Shown here one piece after another: positions 1-9,936 of a stretch of 64,000 bases of DNA (position 1 is its first letter; each line of letters begins with the position of its first letter). Below the pieces are notes generated by a model. The model was not told the DNA's origin. It did no database searches and saw only the letters and a list, made by a program, of their open reading frames with translations. The translations under genes and the position numbers were made by a program. Source of the DNA: Agaricus subrufescens (Eukaryota; Basidiomycota; Agaricomycetes; Agaricales; Agaricaceae); contig CM057065.1 in assembly GCA_029945375.1 (NCBI GenBank), positions 1-64,000 of the forward strand. Reading direction: 5' to 3'.

Positions 1-73
1 AAACGTATCCAGCGGACTTGGTCAATGCTATATGAGAAATGAAAAATTCAAACGCAGAAACATAGAGCGATCC
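1..73 (-). other. 3' UTR of a LINE, running off the left edge
   Basis: Lies directly after the ORF2 stop. Positions 20-53 resemble 13,001-13,036, part of the 3' UTR of the minus-strand ORF1-only LINE copy; both share a block reading ATATGAGAAA followed by ATGAAAAA. Positions 1-10 resemble the GGATACGTTT block seen in the other LINE 3' UTRs. The poly(A) end is outside the window. Confidence 0.55.
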
Positions 74-1512
74 TTATACAAGTAAAATAATACCAGACTG
101 AAGGAAAAGGAAATGCTGAAGTACAAGCACAAAGAAAAGAAACTCCTTGCACCTTTTGAAAACATTCCGCCGAGTCCACAGCTTCATCTCCATGACCAAG
201 TTCACAAACACCTCTCTCCATTCATCTGCCTCGAACACGGTTTCAAACTGGCTCATAATCATCTCATGATAGAAAATTGGCCCCATTAGAAGAGGACGCT
301 TGCGCTTCTTCCTCTCCTTGTTCTCGTCTTTCCGTTGCTGGTAAACCTGCTTGTGGTATGCAGGCCAGTCGGGTTCACATATTTGTGGCACTCGCAGAAG
401 ATCAGTGTCATCTTCAAATGCGAATGCTTTGGGATTGTCAGTCAGGAATAGGATGAGCCCTTGGATAGATTCGATCCCGCCAATGGAGTAGTGTTCTGCC
501 CTTCTGACATATAAGGGACAGACATTGAGAATATGTTGACGCGTCTCCAGTGAGTTGGGAGAGCAGGGACACGTCTTGAACGGTTCATTTGGAAAGAATT
601 GAGCACGATAGGATCCGATGGGGGCGTGATTGGTGATTGTGTGCACAAGGCAAGCACACAAAGGGGAGTTATGAGTGACAGAGACCCCACTGTAGTTGCA
701 GAGCCATAGGCCTAAGTTGAGGTGAGTTGGTTTGTCAACCATGAACTTACAATTATTTTCGTGATCAGCAGCGCTGCCCTGTTTTAACTGATCCGAATTG
801 TCTGAGCCAGCGGCACCGCCCTGTTTTAACCGGCTAGACTTTTTCTTCCCTGGACGGAGTTGATAGTCTGGGTAGGAGGCGTCCAGCCTCAACATCCCAG
901 TCCCAAAACTGCTGTCGTGAAATTCATCATGCAGAGCAAAGGGGGAGGTGGCTAGCCCTGCCCTCAATTCCCTGCTTGATACCCAAAAGTGATCCGGATA
1001 CAAAGCGCTATGCTTCAACCTCTCAGATTCAGCTTTACAGGATTTAGTGTTATACCAGCCCTGTCCCTTGAAACAAGACCGGTTCGTTGGGTCATTGAAC
1101 CCCTGTTGCCATAGTGCAATAGCAGATTTAGTGGTTTCGCTTCTGGCCCATTTGTATGACGCGGATTGAGGAAACTGAATCCCCGCCCAAGTGAAAGTCC
1201 GCTCTTTTCTAGCATTCCAATAAGCCTGGAAAGCCACCAGCTGAAGGCCGACATTGCTATCTGGTGGTCGAGTTGCCCAACTCTCTCGGAAGCCCTTCAC
1301 GCAAATATCCACTAAGGGGAATTTGGTTACAAGAGCCTCAAACATGAGCGAGATGGCAATCGACAATTGACTACTGAAAGGCTTGGATGAAACTGCCATG
1401 AGTTTGCGAACGATGGATGGCGAGGTGGTGTAGAGAATGACTCGTTTGACATTGAGTCCTTTCTCTAACTTGCGATATGCTTTAAGGAGGCCTAAGAATG
1501 CGGACCATCCTA
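74..1512 (-). pseudogene. LINE ORF2, C-terminal part (RNase H-like region to zinc motif)
   Basis: An open frame of about 440 codons ends at 74; readable sequence continues upstream to about 1,512, where it abuts a Copia gag fragment. The N-terminal half has the look of the RNase H-like region of fungal LINE ORF2 proteins. The C-terminal half carries CPCS...ETRQHIL..CP, the zinc-binding motif that commonly closes such proteins. Endonuclease and reverse transcriptase domains are missing, so this is a 5'-truncated copy. In autonomous LINEs this protein nicks target DNA and reverse-transcribes the element RNA. Its 3' flank resembles that of the ORF1-only elements in this window, suggesting it belongs to their helper lineage. 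Family assignment rests on motif recognition only. Confidence 0.6.
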
Positions 1513-1732
1513 CTAGTGTTCATCATCTAGCATCTCCAGAGTGAAGGAAGTGGGTCTGAGCTCTTTAATTTGACGTTTGCAGCCTTCTACCCTGTTGATA
1601 AGCGATTGGAGAGACTCTTCCTTGAGTTTCCTGATGCTGAATAGCTCATCATAGGCATTAAGAGGAAGTAGAGAAGGAGAGGAGAATGAATGAAGTTGTG
1701 AATGAAAAACTCATTTTTCCAGTAGTTAGAAG
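1513..1732 (-). pseudogene. Copia gag fragment
   Basis: On the minus strand, from about 1,670 to 1,513, the sequence matches the middle of the Copia gag (UBN2-type) seen at 7.65 kb, including a YDELFSIRKL-like segment. The gag N-terminus is deleted: the fragment follows a short leader after the primer-binding site at 1,733-1,747. It stops abruptly at the LINE ORF2 junction near 1,513. Confidence 0.65.
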
Positions 1733-1747
1733 CCGGGGCCCATAACC
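1733..1747 (-). promoter_or_regulatory. Copia primer-binding site (half-tRNA iMet type)
   Basis: Read on the minus strand this is GGTTATGGGCCCCGG, immediately after the CA end of the LTR. It can pair with the anticodon arm of initiator tRNA-Met (GGGCUCAUAACC, one G-U pair), the primer type known for copia and Ty5. The same motif recurs at 9,236 and 38,699. Confidence 0.65.
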
Positions 1748-2044
1748 TGTCGGATGTAGAACGTAGCGCGTGCGGAGACGGTTCTAACGATGGTAGTCAC
1801 GAGTGAATCGGATAAGAATTGATTTAGCAATCCTGTGAACAAGTCTAAGAAGCTATCTATGAATATACAGAACTCTATACTCACCTGTGAACAAGTCTAA
1901 GAAGCTAAAGGCTTCTAGATTGTTCACAGACAAGTTCAACATGTGCTTACTAATATATCACATGATCAGAAAGTCGTACCATCTCTAAGTCCATATACAA
2001 GACTGTTGGGGCAGTCTAACACAGACTGTTGGGGCAGTCTAACA
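1748..2044 (-). repeat. Copia LTR, family A
   Basis: 297-bp LTR on the minus strand, beginning TGTTAGACTGCCCC and ending CATCCGACA. Its first 24 bp are duplicated in tandem. It lies between a Copia pol 3' end on the right and a primer-binding site plus gag on the left, so one LTR serves as the 3' LTR of one copy and the 5' LTR of another. That is the expected product of LTR-LTR recombination. It is homologous to the plus-strand LTR at 7,096-7,390 and contains the hairpin and 23-bp direct repeats described in the findings. Confidence 0.85.
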
Positions 2045-2070
2045 CACCCCCTTGATCCAACCAGTCCACA

Positions 2071-3451
2071 CTAAGCTCCAAGTCCTAACAATGGCACAGC
2101 AAAGTCAACAACTTTCCTTGATACAGCCTTGGTTAGGATGTCCGCAACTTGCTGGTCAGTGGATACATAGAGAGGATCAATGACTCCATCTTCTACAGCC
2201 TCGCGGAGCCAATAGAACCGAAGATCTAGGTGTTTCATGCGCCCGTGGTGCTCAGGATTCTTGGCTACACTGATCCCAGACTTGTTATCCACAAAAAGCG
2301 TTGAGGGAAGTGTCTGGTGATAGCCAAACTTAGTCAGAATGTTCCTAGTCCACTTGATCTCCTTTCCAGCTTCGACAGCAGCAACAAATTCAGCCTCAGT
2401 GCTCGAGAGAGTCACAAAGGGCTGACGCTTTGAGGACCATCCTACAGCAGCCCCAGACACTAGAGTCACATAACCACCTGTAGCTCGACCTGTGGCCTTG
2501 CAGCCACCATGGGAAGTGTCAGAATAGGTGGTGAACAGCTCTCCAGAGTCACTACCTTGGTAGTGCATTGTGCCCTTCAAATAGCGAAGTAAATGCTTGA
2601 CAGCAAGCCAATGGGCAGGAGCAGGATTGTGATTGAATCTCCCGAGGTAGGAGACAGCATAGGCAATGTCGGGACGAGTCATGGTGGCTAGATACTGCAG
2701 GGCACCTACAGCAGAGAGATAAGGAACTGACTTCATCTCAGCCTGCTCCTCAAGAGAGGGAACAATGTCCAAGAGCTCAGATCCAGGAGGTAGAGGGGTG
2801 GAAAGGGAGTTAGAATCGTCCATATTGAACCGTTCTAGGAGCTCCTTGATGTAGTGCTCTTGGGAGAGGGAGATGGAACGATTAGAGCAATCCTGCTTCA
2901 CCTGAATGCCCAGCAGAAGAGTGGTAGAGCCTAGATCTCGCAGTTTGAAGTGCCGAGACAGCTCCGAGACAGCAGAGGCCATAGCTGCATTGCTTTTAGA
3001 GACTAGGGTAATGTGTCAATGACTTTTTGCTGATGATGACCTTGATGTCTCCCGTGAGATAGATGTAAATGGAGTTGTCGAGACAAAGTCTAGGAAGTAT
3101 GTCTCTAGGAAACGCCTCAGAGCTTCTTGCTCACTGTCTGGCAGCCTGCTTAAGGCCATAGAGCAATTTTCGGAGCCTGAAGACCATATTAGGGCCCCCA
3201 GTGTGATAGCCCTCTGGTTGCCTCATGTAGATCTCCTCCTCAAGTTCCCCATAAGTGAAGGCAGAGGAGATGTCAACGGAACGCATTTTGTAGCCTTCTC
3301 TAGCAGCCAGAGCTATAATGAGTCTCAGAGAGGCAGGACGAAATGTAGGGGCAAAGACCTCAGTGTAATTGAAGCCAGGATGTTGGGAGAAGCCTTTAGC
3401 AACAAGGCGAGCCCTATAGTGCTCAATAGAGCTGTCAGCATGCCTTTTGAC
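2071..3451 (-). pseudogene. Copia pol remnant: reverse transcriptase and RNase H
   Basis: Positions 3,451 to about 3,130 encode the RT N-terminal part (EVFAPTFRPASLR, DISSAFTYGELEEEIYMRQPEG, YGLKQAARQ). Positions 2,982-2,071 encode the RT C-terminus and a full Copia RNase H (SDTSHGG, SSTEAEF, DNKSGISVAKNPEHH, ending LLGLGA). Frameshifts between about 3,130 and 2,985 destroy the FIDD catalytic motif, which is intact in the copy near 23,760. The 5' side joins a 31-bp LTR tip (3,452-3,482), and gag, protease and integrase are absent. The product is not functional. Confidence 0.85.
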
Positions 3452-3482
3452 CTCTAACACAAGACTGCTGGGGCAGTCTAAC

Positions 3483-4181
3483 AGGGTCACCATTCCAACG
3501 TTTGCTGTTCAAAGGGCATACGGTGTCCACATTGCGCGGGTCCACATTCTGCTGACTCACACATCCAGGCCGCGATTGCCATGAAGTGCAATCCTGACAA
3601 CCGTCATTGTGCCAATTGTTCCGCAAGCAAGAAGAAGAAAACAGCGCACTCCACAATGGACACTTTGTGTCCGTTCTGGAACAACAGGTTCGACCGGGAC
3701 TGGCTGCGGCACCAGTTCACATTGAAGAAGTAATCGCCTGTCATGGGCAGTTTCAGGAGCTGCAGCACGTGTGCCCACCATTTCCATTCACTTTTCGTTA
3801 TTGCTATCTTGTTTGCGTTTGGAACTGCTAGTCAGAGGCTGGTGTACACGGGGTTTAGTACCGTGGGGATGTTGGCCCGAGCCACGGCTTGTCACGGTCT
3901 GTGGATTTCTTTACTTCATCATTTTTATCTTGTGTCTTGTGTTTTGTGTGTTTGTGGTTTGGGTTCTTTGAGCGCTTGACCTCATTGCGCGGATACATTT
4001 CTTTCCTGCCCATGTAAGTGTTCAATTTTGTAGTGGTCTGGTGGCCCACCCTGGATATGCGTTAAGGCATCCGTATTAGTCTAGTAAGCCTGGAGTATCT
4101 AACCGGATGTTGTATAGCTAGTCTAATAGAAGGTCCACCGAGAGGTGCCATTGATTACAAAAATAAAAATAAAAATAAAAT
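3483..4181 (+). mobile_element. 5'-truncated ORF1-only LINE copy
   Basis: Contains the last about 75 codons of ORF1 (CPHCAGPHSADSH, HCANC, CPFW, ending LKK then TAA at 3,732) followed by the family 3' UTR and an A-rich tail with AAAAT units from about 4,158. The tail abuts an interior position of a family B LTR on the minus strand, and no target duplication can be matched, so at least one flank has been rearranged. Confidence 0.75.
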
Positions 4182-4406
4182 AAATCTGTGGACAAGTATA
4201 AGAAGCTAAAACAACAATACAAAGAGATTGCTCACCTGTGGACAAGTATAAGAAGCTAAAGACTTCTAAGTCATCCACAGGCAAGTTCAACATGCATTGA
4301 CTAATCTATCACGTGAGCGGAAGTGTCCGCTGTACTCTAAGTCGAGATATACTCAAAACAAATTAACCAGTCACTCTAATAACTGAATGCTTGGGGCATT
4401 CTAACA
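4182..4406 (-). repeat. Partial Copia LTR, family B
   Basis: Minus-strand LTR starting TGTTAGAATGCCCC at 4,406 and running leftwards, homologous to 8,919-9,235. Its 3' part is lost where the LINE tail at 4,181 begins. Its start interrupts the ORF1 coding region of the minus-strand LINE fragment on its right. Confidence 0.8.
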
Positions 4407-4548
4407 GGCACTTCTCCATAGTCAGACCAATCTCCAGAATCGAAATCCGGGCGAGTATCCATTGTTAGAGCACAGTATATTCCTTCTCAAGCACTTCCAC
4501 TGAGACTTCCAAAACAGGAAGGTAGTGGTTGCGGTTCAAGAAGGGATT
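4407..4548 (-). mobile_element. LINE 5' end fragment with ORF1 start
   Basis: Reads on the minus strand from CTTCTTGAACCGCAACC through the conserved CTTCC...GGAAG hairpin to an ATG and about 20 codons starting MDTRPDFDSGDW. An LTR of Copia family B then interrupts the frame. The first residues match those of the full-length copies (MDTREDFD, MDMREDFD). Confidence 0.75.
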
Positions 4549-5455
4549 GCAGAACCTTGAAGATCCTTGTCAATAAGGAGATTGATATCATTAATGATAT
4601 CGGGGGTGATATGTGCTGCTACAATATTTGCAGCAGACAGTGTCTTGAGTGATATTCCGCAGCAAGAAGGGCCGTGGACAGTGTGTTTGCCCTGTTGTGG
4701 TTTAGAGCATTTGGGTGCAGAAACAGAGATAGCAGGAGCCTCCAAAGGAGACAGCTGCTTGGGGAGAACATGCGGTGCACAATTGGCTTTCGCCAGAGCA
4801 CTCTGCCTGGTGGAGTTACCTTGGTCCACTTGACATGAGGCTTGGGAATGGGCCAAGGGCCCGTTCCAGTGGTGCCAGACGGAAGGGGAGCGAATGGCAG
4901 GGCATCGATGAAGTCGGCGACAGTGAAACCACCGCCACATTGCAGTCAGAGGATGGTGCTGTCTTGCAGCAGTGAGATAAGACCCGTGAGGATTGTCATC
5001 AGAAAATGAGGAGTCTTGCCATTGGATGAGCGCAACTCAGAAATATAATTACCAAGGTTATTGAAGAACTGATCTTGCTGAGGATCAGAGCTGAGCGGGG
5101 GGGGAGGGGGGGTTGAGAATTGGCTAGGACCCTGGCAGGAGAGCTGGAGTCCAATGTTGCAGATGGAGCAGGAGATGGAGCAGCAGGACATTTGCCGATA
5201 ACAGATCTGGCTTCCTCAAGCAAGGCTTGGGCAGCTGGAGCAGGTTGTTTACCTTTGGAGGTGGTAATTTCCACAGGTGGTAGGAGAGCCCCAGCCTCAA
5301 TAGACATTGCAGAAGGGGTAGGGGAAGGAATAGGATGGCCTGCAGTAATAGCCATCAGGTCTTTGATGTGGCCTTGGAACCAAGAGGGCTCGTTGTTTCC
5401 AAAGTCAAAAACACTCTTGGGCATGCGCTTGGAAGACGACACAGCCGGAGGGGTA
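4549..5455 (-). pseudogene. Divergent LINE ORF1 copy
   Basis: A minus-strand coding region starts near 5,442 (MSSSKRMPKSVFDFGNNEPSW) and continues with frame changes to a stop near 4,551. It is alanine/proline/serine-rich. It shares layout with the better-preserved ORF1 copies: a helical NNLGNYISELR...LLQDS segment where others have a DADFAAYAAEVL-like segment, and a late KHTVHG...INDINLLI block matching KHTTHG...ECNRHL. The zinc-knuckle C-terminus is missing. It represents a second, older subfamily. Homology was judged by eye. Confidence 0.5.
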
Positions 5456-7095
5456 GAAGGGCACCATTCATCAGGCCTTCATTACTGAGGATATTCAGCA
5501 AAGGAAACGTGCTCAGGACACCTTGGGAGGCTCCCAGGCCCCAGCAGTGCATTCTGGCTTCAAAAACGCGTCAGAGACCTGCAATTTCTGTGGGAGAACT
5601 GGTCACAAGGTGGCCAACTGCTGGACATTCAAAAAGGCAAAGAAACGCGCTCAGGAGGATGCTCAGAAGCCCAGAACTCGAGGAAACAAGGCCAACAAGG
5701 CCCAGGACAGCTCCAGTGACTCCCCCACTGCTTCTGGAAGCTCTAGCTCAACTCCTGGTGCCGAACAAGCGCAGAGAGTGCAAGAATTTGCTGGAAATGC
5801 AAGTGCCCCCTCCCCTACCTCTTCCCCTTCGCTCTCTCCCCCCCTGCAGCTCGATGCTGACTTCCACTGGCTTGCAGATACAGGGGCCACTTCTCATATG
5901 ACCCCCCACAAGCATTGTCACTTTATTCACCACAATTATGCTGATGTGAGGTCTATGCACTGTGAGCCCTGGGGCCTGGTGTTTCCCTGACTTTAATTTG
6001 GCTAATTGAAAATGATTGGTGAAAATCAAACCTTAAGTCGGTCCAGTTTTAATTCATTATTCATTTGATACTGATTTATGTAAGGAAAACCCAGGGAAAA
6101 CACTTTTTAGGTAAGGGAATTGAAAGTTTGTCTAGGGGATAACCTCATTTTGTACCTACTTAAACTCAGGGAAACACCTGGCCCCAGGGCTCACAGTGAT
6201 GGTGAACAAGGAACTTGTTACAGGCCTCAAAATCGACTCTAAAGCGTCCCCTGACCCCATATGTGAGCCCTGCCTTGCTGGCAAGATGCATTCACTTCCT
6301 TTCCCCTCCTCTACCAGCCATAATTGATCCCCACTCGAGCTGGTGCACTCAGACCTTCATGGACTGCTCCCAGTCGCTTCCCACTCAGGCTACAAGTACT
6401 GGATCACATTTATAGACAATGCAACGTGTTTCCGGGCTGTATATCTGCTGAAAAGCAAGTCTGAGGCCTTTGAAGCGTTCAAAATCTACAAATCTTGGGC
6501 TGAAAACCAACTAGGAGTGAAAATGCGCGCTCTACAGGACGATAAAGGCGGTGAATACATGTCTAAAGCCTTCCTGGCCTTCACAGAGCAGTGTGGCATT
6601 GATAGAAGGCATTCTACTCGCAACAGGCCTCAGCAGAATGGTCTAGCTGAAAGGGCTAACAGAACTATGGGTGAAAGGATCACTGCAATGCTCTCTGAGT
6701 TGAAATTGCCCCCGAGTTTCTGGGGTGAATGCATCTCCTCTATGGTGCATGTGTGGAATAGGCTTCCTACGTCATCTCTCCCTGGTTCTACACCCTTCCA
6801 TTCTGACTGAGTTTGGCTATCACCAGACACTTCACTCAATGCTTTTCGTGGATAACAAGTCTGGGATCAGTGTAGCCAAGAATGCTGAGCACCACGGGCA
6901 CATGAAACACCTAGATCTTTGGTTCTATTGGCTCCGTGAGGCTGTAGAAGATGGAGTCATTGATCCTCTCTATGTATCCACTGACCAGCAAGTTGTGGAC
7001 ATCCTAACCAAGGCTGTATCAAGGAAAGTTGTTGACTTTGCTGTGCCATTGTTAGGACTTGGAGCTTAGTGTGGACTGGTTGGATCAAGGGGGTG
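5456..7095 (+). pseudogene. Internally deleted Copia element, family A
   Basis: In order: the gag C-terminus with a CCHC knuckle (CNFCGRTGHKVANC), the aspartic protease motif DTGATSHM, a deletion leading straight into the GAG-pre-integrase segment, and an integrase core (HSDLHG; QDDKGGEY; a later Glu region). Near 6,805 the integrase joins abruptly to the RNase H C-terminus ending LLGLGA at 7,069, so reverse transcriptase is gone. A 241-bp MITE interrupts it at 5,958. The catalytic Asp before KGGEY is retained here, unlike the copy at 17.9 kb. The 3' LTR follows at 7,096 after an AAGGGGG polypurine tract. Confidence 0.85.
5958..6198. mobile_element. CACTG-ended MITE with 3-bp target duplication
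   Basis: The ends are perfect inverted copies of CACTGTGAGCCC. The inverted similarity extends about 40 bp with two mismatches. The element splits a Copia sequence whose uninterrupted form is present at 17,550, and the host triplet ATG is duplicated on both sides (5,955-5,957 and 6,199-6,201). CACTR termini and a 3-bp duplication are diagnostic of the CACTA/EnSpm superfamily. There is no coding capacity, so movement would need transposase in trans. Confidence 0.85.
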
Positions 7096-7390
7096 TGTTA
7101 GACTGCCCCAACAGTCTGTGTTAAGGCTGCAACAGTCTTGTATATGGACTTAGAGATGGTACGACTTTCTGATCATGTGATATATTAGTAAGCACATGTT
7201 GAACTTGCCTGTGAACGCTCTAGAAGCCTTTAGCTTCTTAGACTTGTTCACAGGTGAGTATAGAGTTCTGTATCTTGATAGATAGCTTCTTAGACTTGTT
7301 CACGGGATTGCTAAATCAATTCTTATCTGATTCACTCGTGACTACCATCATTAGAACTGTCTCTGCACGCACTACGTTCTACATCTGACA
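7096..7390 (+). repeat. Copia LTR, family A
   Basis: 295-bp LTR starting TGTTAGACTG and ending ATCTGACA, directly downstream of the polypurine tract of the preceding pol remnant. It carries two copies of a 23-bp repeat (7,231-7,253 and 7,283-7,305) and the hairpin described in the findings. No primer-binding site follows, so it acts as a 3' LTR. Confidence 0.85.
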
Positions 7391-7645
7391 CTGTCGCCTG
7401 AAGGCATTGGCTTGTTCTCGTCCCCGTCCCCCGAGTTTACCATCCCCTATCTCAAAAGACCCTTTTGGGCTAGCTACTCTGACCAGATAACTATTAATAT
7501 CTGACCCGGAGTAACCTTGGGGCCATTCTGGAAAATTCCAAAACACATGACTGGTGTGAGGCTGGGACCCCAGGAACCAGATGACTGAGAAGGCGGCAGA
7601 AATCTTTCCCCCCCACAAGTGAGGGACCGCCTCCCCATTACATTT
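7391..7645. other. Unassigned insert between two Copia fragments
   Basis: About 255 bp with no resemblance I can see to the Copia, Gypsy or LINE sequences in the window. A minus-strand open frame of 89 codons spans most of it, but nothing in it is recognisable. It could be host flanking DNA or a piece of another element. Confidence 0.3.
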
Positions 7646-8918
7646 CACTGTTGAGAAAGGAGGAGCAGAGAGTGCACTTTAATGGCATCCAGGATGACCC
7701 CGTGAAGATGTGGGAGGCTCTGGAGGCTGTACACAGGCAGAAGAAGGCTGGGATGCATTTTAATGCATATGATGAGCTGTTCAGCATCAGGAAACTTGAG
7801 GAGGAGTCTCTCAAATCGCTTATCAACAGGGTAGAAGGCTGCAAACGTCAAATTAAAGAGCTCAGACCCACTTCCTTCACTCTGGAGATGCTAGATGATG
7901 AGCTGGCATCTATGGCCCTCATTAGAGCGCTCCCAGACGACTATTCTGCCTTCTCCTCATCTCCTTTGCTTATGGACAAGGTGGACAAGGCTACCATTCA
8001 TCAGGCCTTTGTCACAGAGGCTATACAATGCTGAAAACACGCTGGGGACGCTTTGGGAAGCTCCCAGGCTCTAGCTGCTCGCTCTGGCTTCAAAAACACG
8101 TCAGCGAGCTGCAATTTCTGTGGGAGGCTGGGTCACAAGGTGGAGACGTGTAGGGCATTTGAAAACGCAAGAAAACATGCTCAGGAGGACACACAGAAGC
8201 CTAGAACTCATGGAAACAAGGCCAACAAGGCTCAGGACACCTCAAACGACGCCTCAGGCTCTGCAGCAAGCTCCTCATCGAGTTCTAGCCCCGAAAAAGC
8301 ACAGAGAGTGCGTGAATTCGCTGGAAATGCAAGTGCCTCACATCCCTCCCCTTCCCCCTCGCTTTCTACACCTCTACAGCTTGATGCTGACTTCCATTGG
8401 CTTGCAGACACTGGGGCCACTTCTCATATGACCCCACATTGTCACTGGTTCAAGAACTACTCCCCCCATCACATTCCCATCCGATTAGCTGATAATTCAG
8501 TTGTCTACTCTGCTGGGATAGGGTCTGTGGTGTTTAAACCAGTTGTTAATGGAAAGGAGGCTAGAGCGGTCGAGTTTTCGAGAGTATTGCATGTTCCTGA
8601 CCTCAGGAGTAATCTGCTGTCTTGTTTATACCTTGCTCAGCACAAGGGCTTCAATATCACCATTTCTGCTCGCTCTATCGCTTTCCAGTGCAAGGGAACA
8701 ACGCTTTTTACGGCCACTATTCACTCCAACAACTCTGCTGAGCTAGATGGCTCTACAATCACTTCTGAGGCCGCTTTTGCTGTTTCTACACTACCAGCTG
8801 ACCTCTCCCTGTGGCATCGTTGCTTCATTCATCACAATTATGCTGATGTAAAGTCTATGTTGAGTAAGGACCTTGTCACAGGCCTTAAACTCGATTCTAA
8901 TGCTCCTCCTGATCCAAT
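7646..8918 (+). pseudogene. Copia gag-protease fragment
   Basis: Begins inside gag (VHFNGIQDDPVKMWEAL) and continues through the UBN2-type gag. One stop near 8,032 interrupts it before a CCHC knuckle (CNFCGRLGHKVETC), the protease motif DTGATSHM and the GAG-pre-integrase segment (LWHRCFIHHNYADV). It is cut at 8,918 by a family B LTR. The gag N-terminus, integrase, RT and RNase H are absent. Confidence 0.85.
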
Positions 8919-9235
8919 TGTTAGAATGCCCCAAGCATTCAGTTATTAGAGTGACTGGTTAATTTGTTTTGAGTATATCTTGACTTAGAGTATAGCGGAC
9001 GCTTCCGCTCACGTGATAGATGAGTCAGCGCATGTTGAACTTGCCTGTGGACGACTTAGAAGTCTTTAGCTTCTTATACTTGTCCACAGGTGAGCAATCT
9101 CTTTGTATTGTTGTTATAGCTTCTTATACTTGTCCACAGATTAACTGTGCTAATACTAGCTCATTTCTTATCCAATCCGCTCGATACTAGCGTCGTTAGG
9201 ATTGCCACTGTGAACTCTATGTTCACGTTCCAACA
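8919..9235 (+). repeat. Copia 5' LTR, family B
   Basis: 317-bp LTR from TGTTAGAATG to TTCCAACA, followed at once by the primer-binding site. It contains two exact 23-bp repeats (9,067-9,089 and 9,117-9,139). The left repeat is also the right arm of a stem-loop whose outer stem is CTGTGGAC/GTCCACAG. This is the 5' end of the large nested Copia element. The matching 3' LTR is not in place. Confidence 0.9.
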
Positions 9236-9250
9236 GGTTATGGGCCCTGG
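9236..9250 (+). promoter_or_regulatory. Copia primer-binding site (half-tRNA iMet type)
   Basis: GGTTATGGGCCCTGG begins at the first base after the LTR. It is complementary to the anticodon arm of initiator tRNA-Met, as in copia and Ty5, rather than to the tRNA 3' end. Confidence 0.7.
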
Positions 9251-9936
9251 CTTCTAAGGACCTACAAATCGATTTTTCTTTCTTCAACCATCTTCAACTC
9301 AACTCCTACTCTCTCTCAACCCTCCTCCCTCAAACTATTTCGCTTCCCCTGCCCGCAATTTTGCTCATATGGCTTTGGGTTCACCAGTGTTTGTTAAGCT
9401 CAACAGGGAGAACTATGCCACGTGGTCTGGCGAGATGGAGGCCTGGCTACGTGCCTCTGGCCTATGGAGACTTGTTTCAGGCAAGCAGAGTGCTCCCTCC
9501 ATTCCCTCTTCCCCCACTCCCCAGGATTTTGCTTCCCAGTCACTCTGGGAGGATAAACTTGACAAGGCTGCTGGCTGGCTCTATCCTATGGTTGAAGAAG
9601 ACCAAAGGGTGCATTTTGCAGGCATCCAGGACGATCCAATCAAGATGTGGGCTGCTCTGGAGGCTGTACATTGTCAGAAAAAGGCTGGAATGCGATTCAA
9701 TGCCTATGATGAGCTCTTCAGCATCCGTAAACTCGAAGAGGAGTCCCTCCAGTCACTTATAAACCGTGTAGAGGGCTGCAAACGTCGTCTGAAGGAGCTC
9801 AGACTGGAGAAATTCACTTTAGACCAGCTGGATGATGAGCTGGCCTCTATGGCACTCATTAGGGCGCTCCCAGACGAGTTTTCGGCCTTTACTTCGTCTC
9901 TCCTGCTTATGGACAAGCTGGACAAGACTGGCATCG

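Noticed and set aside
4158..4183. AAAAT-rich stretch as a microsatellite
   Set aside because: Its position right after the conserved LINE 3' end identifies it as the poly(A)-like tail.
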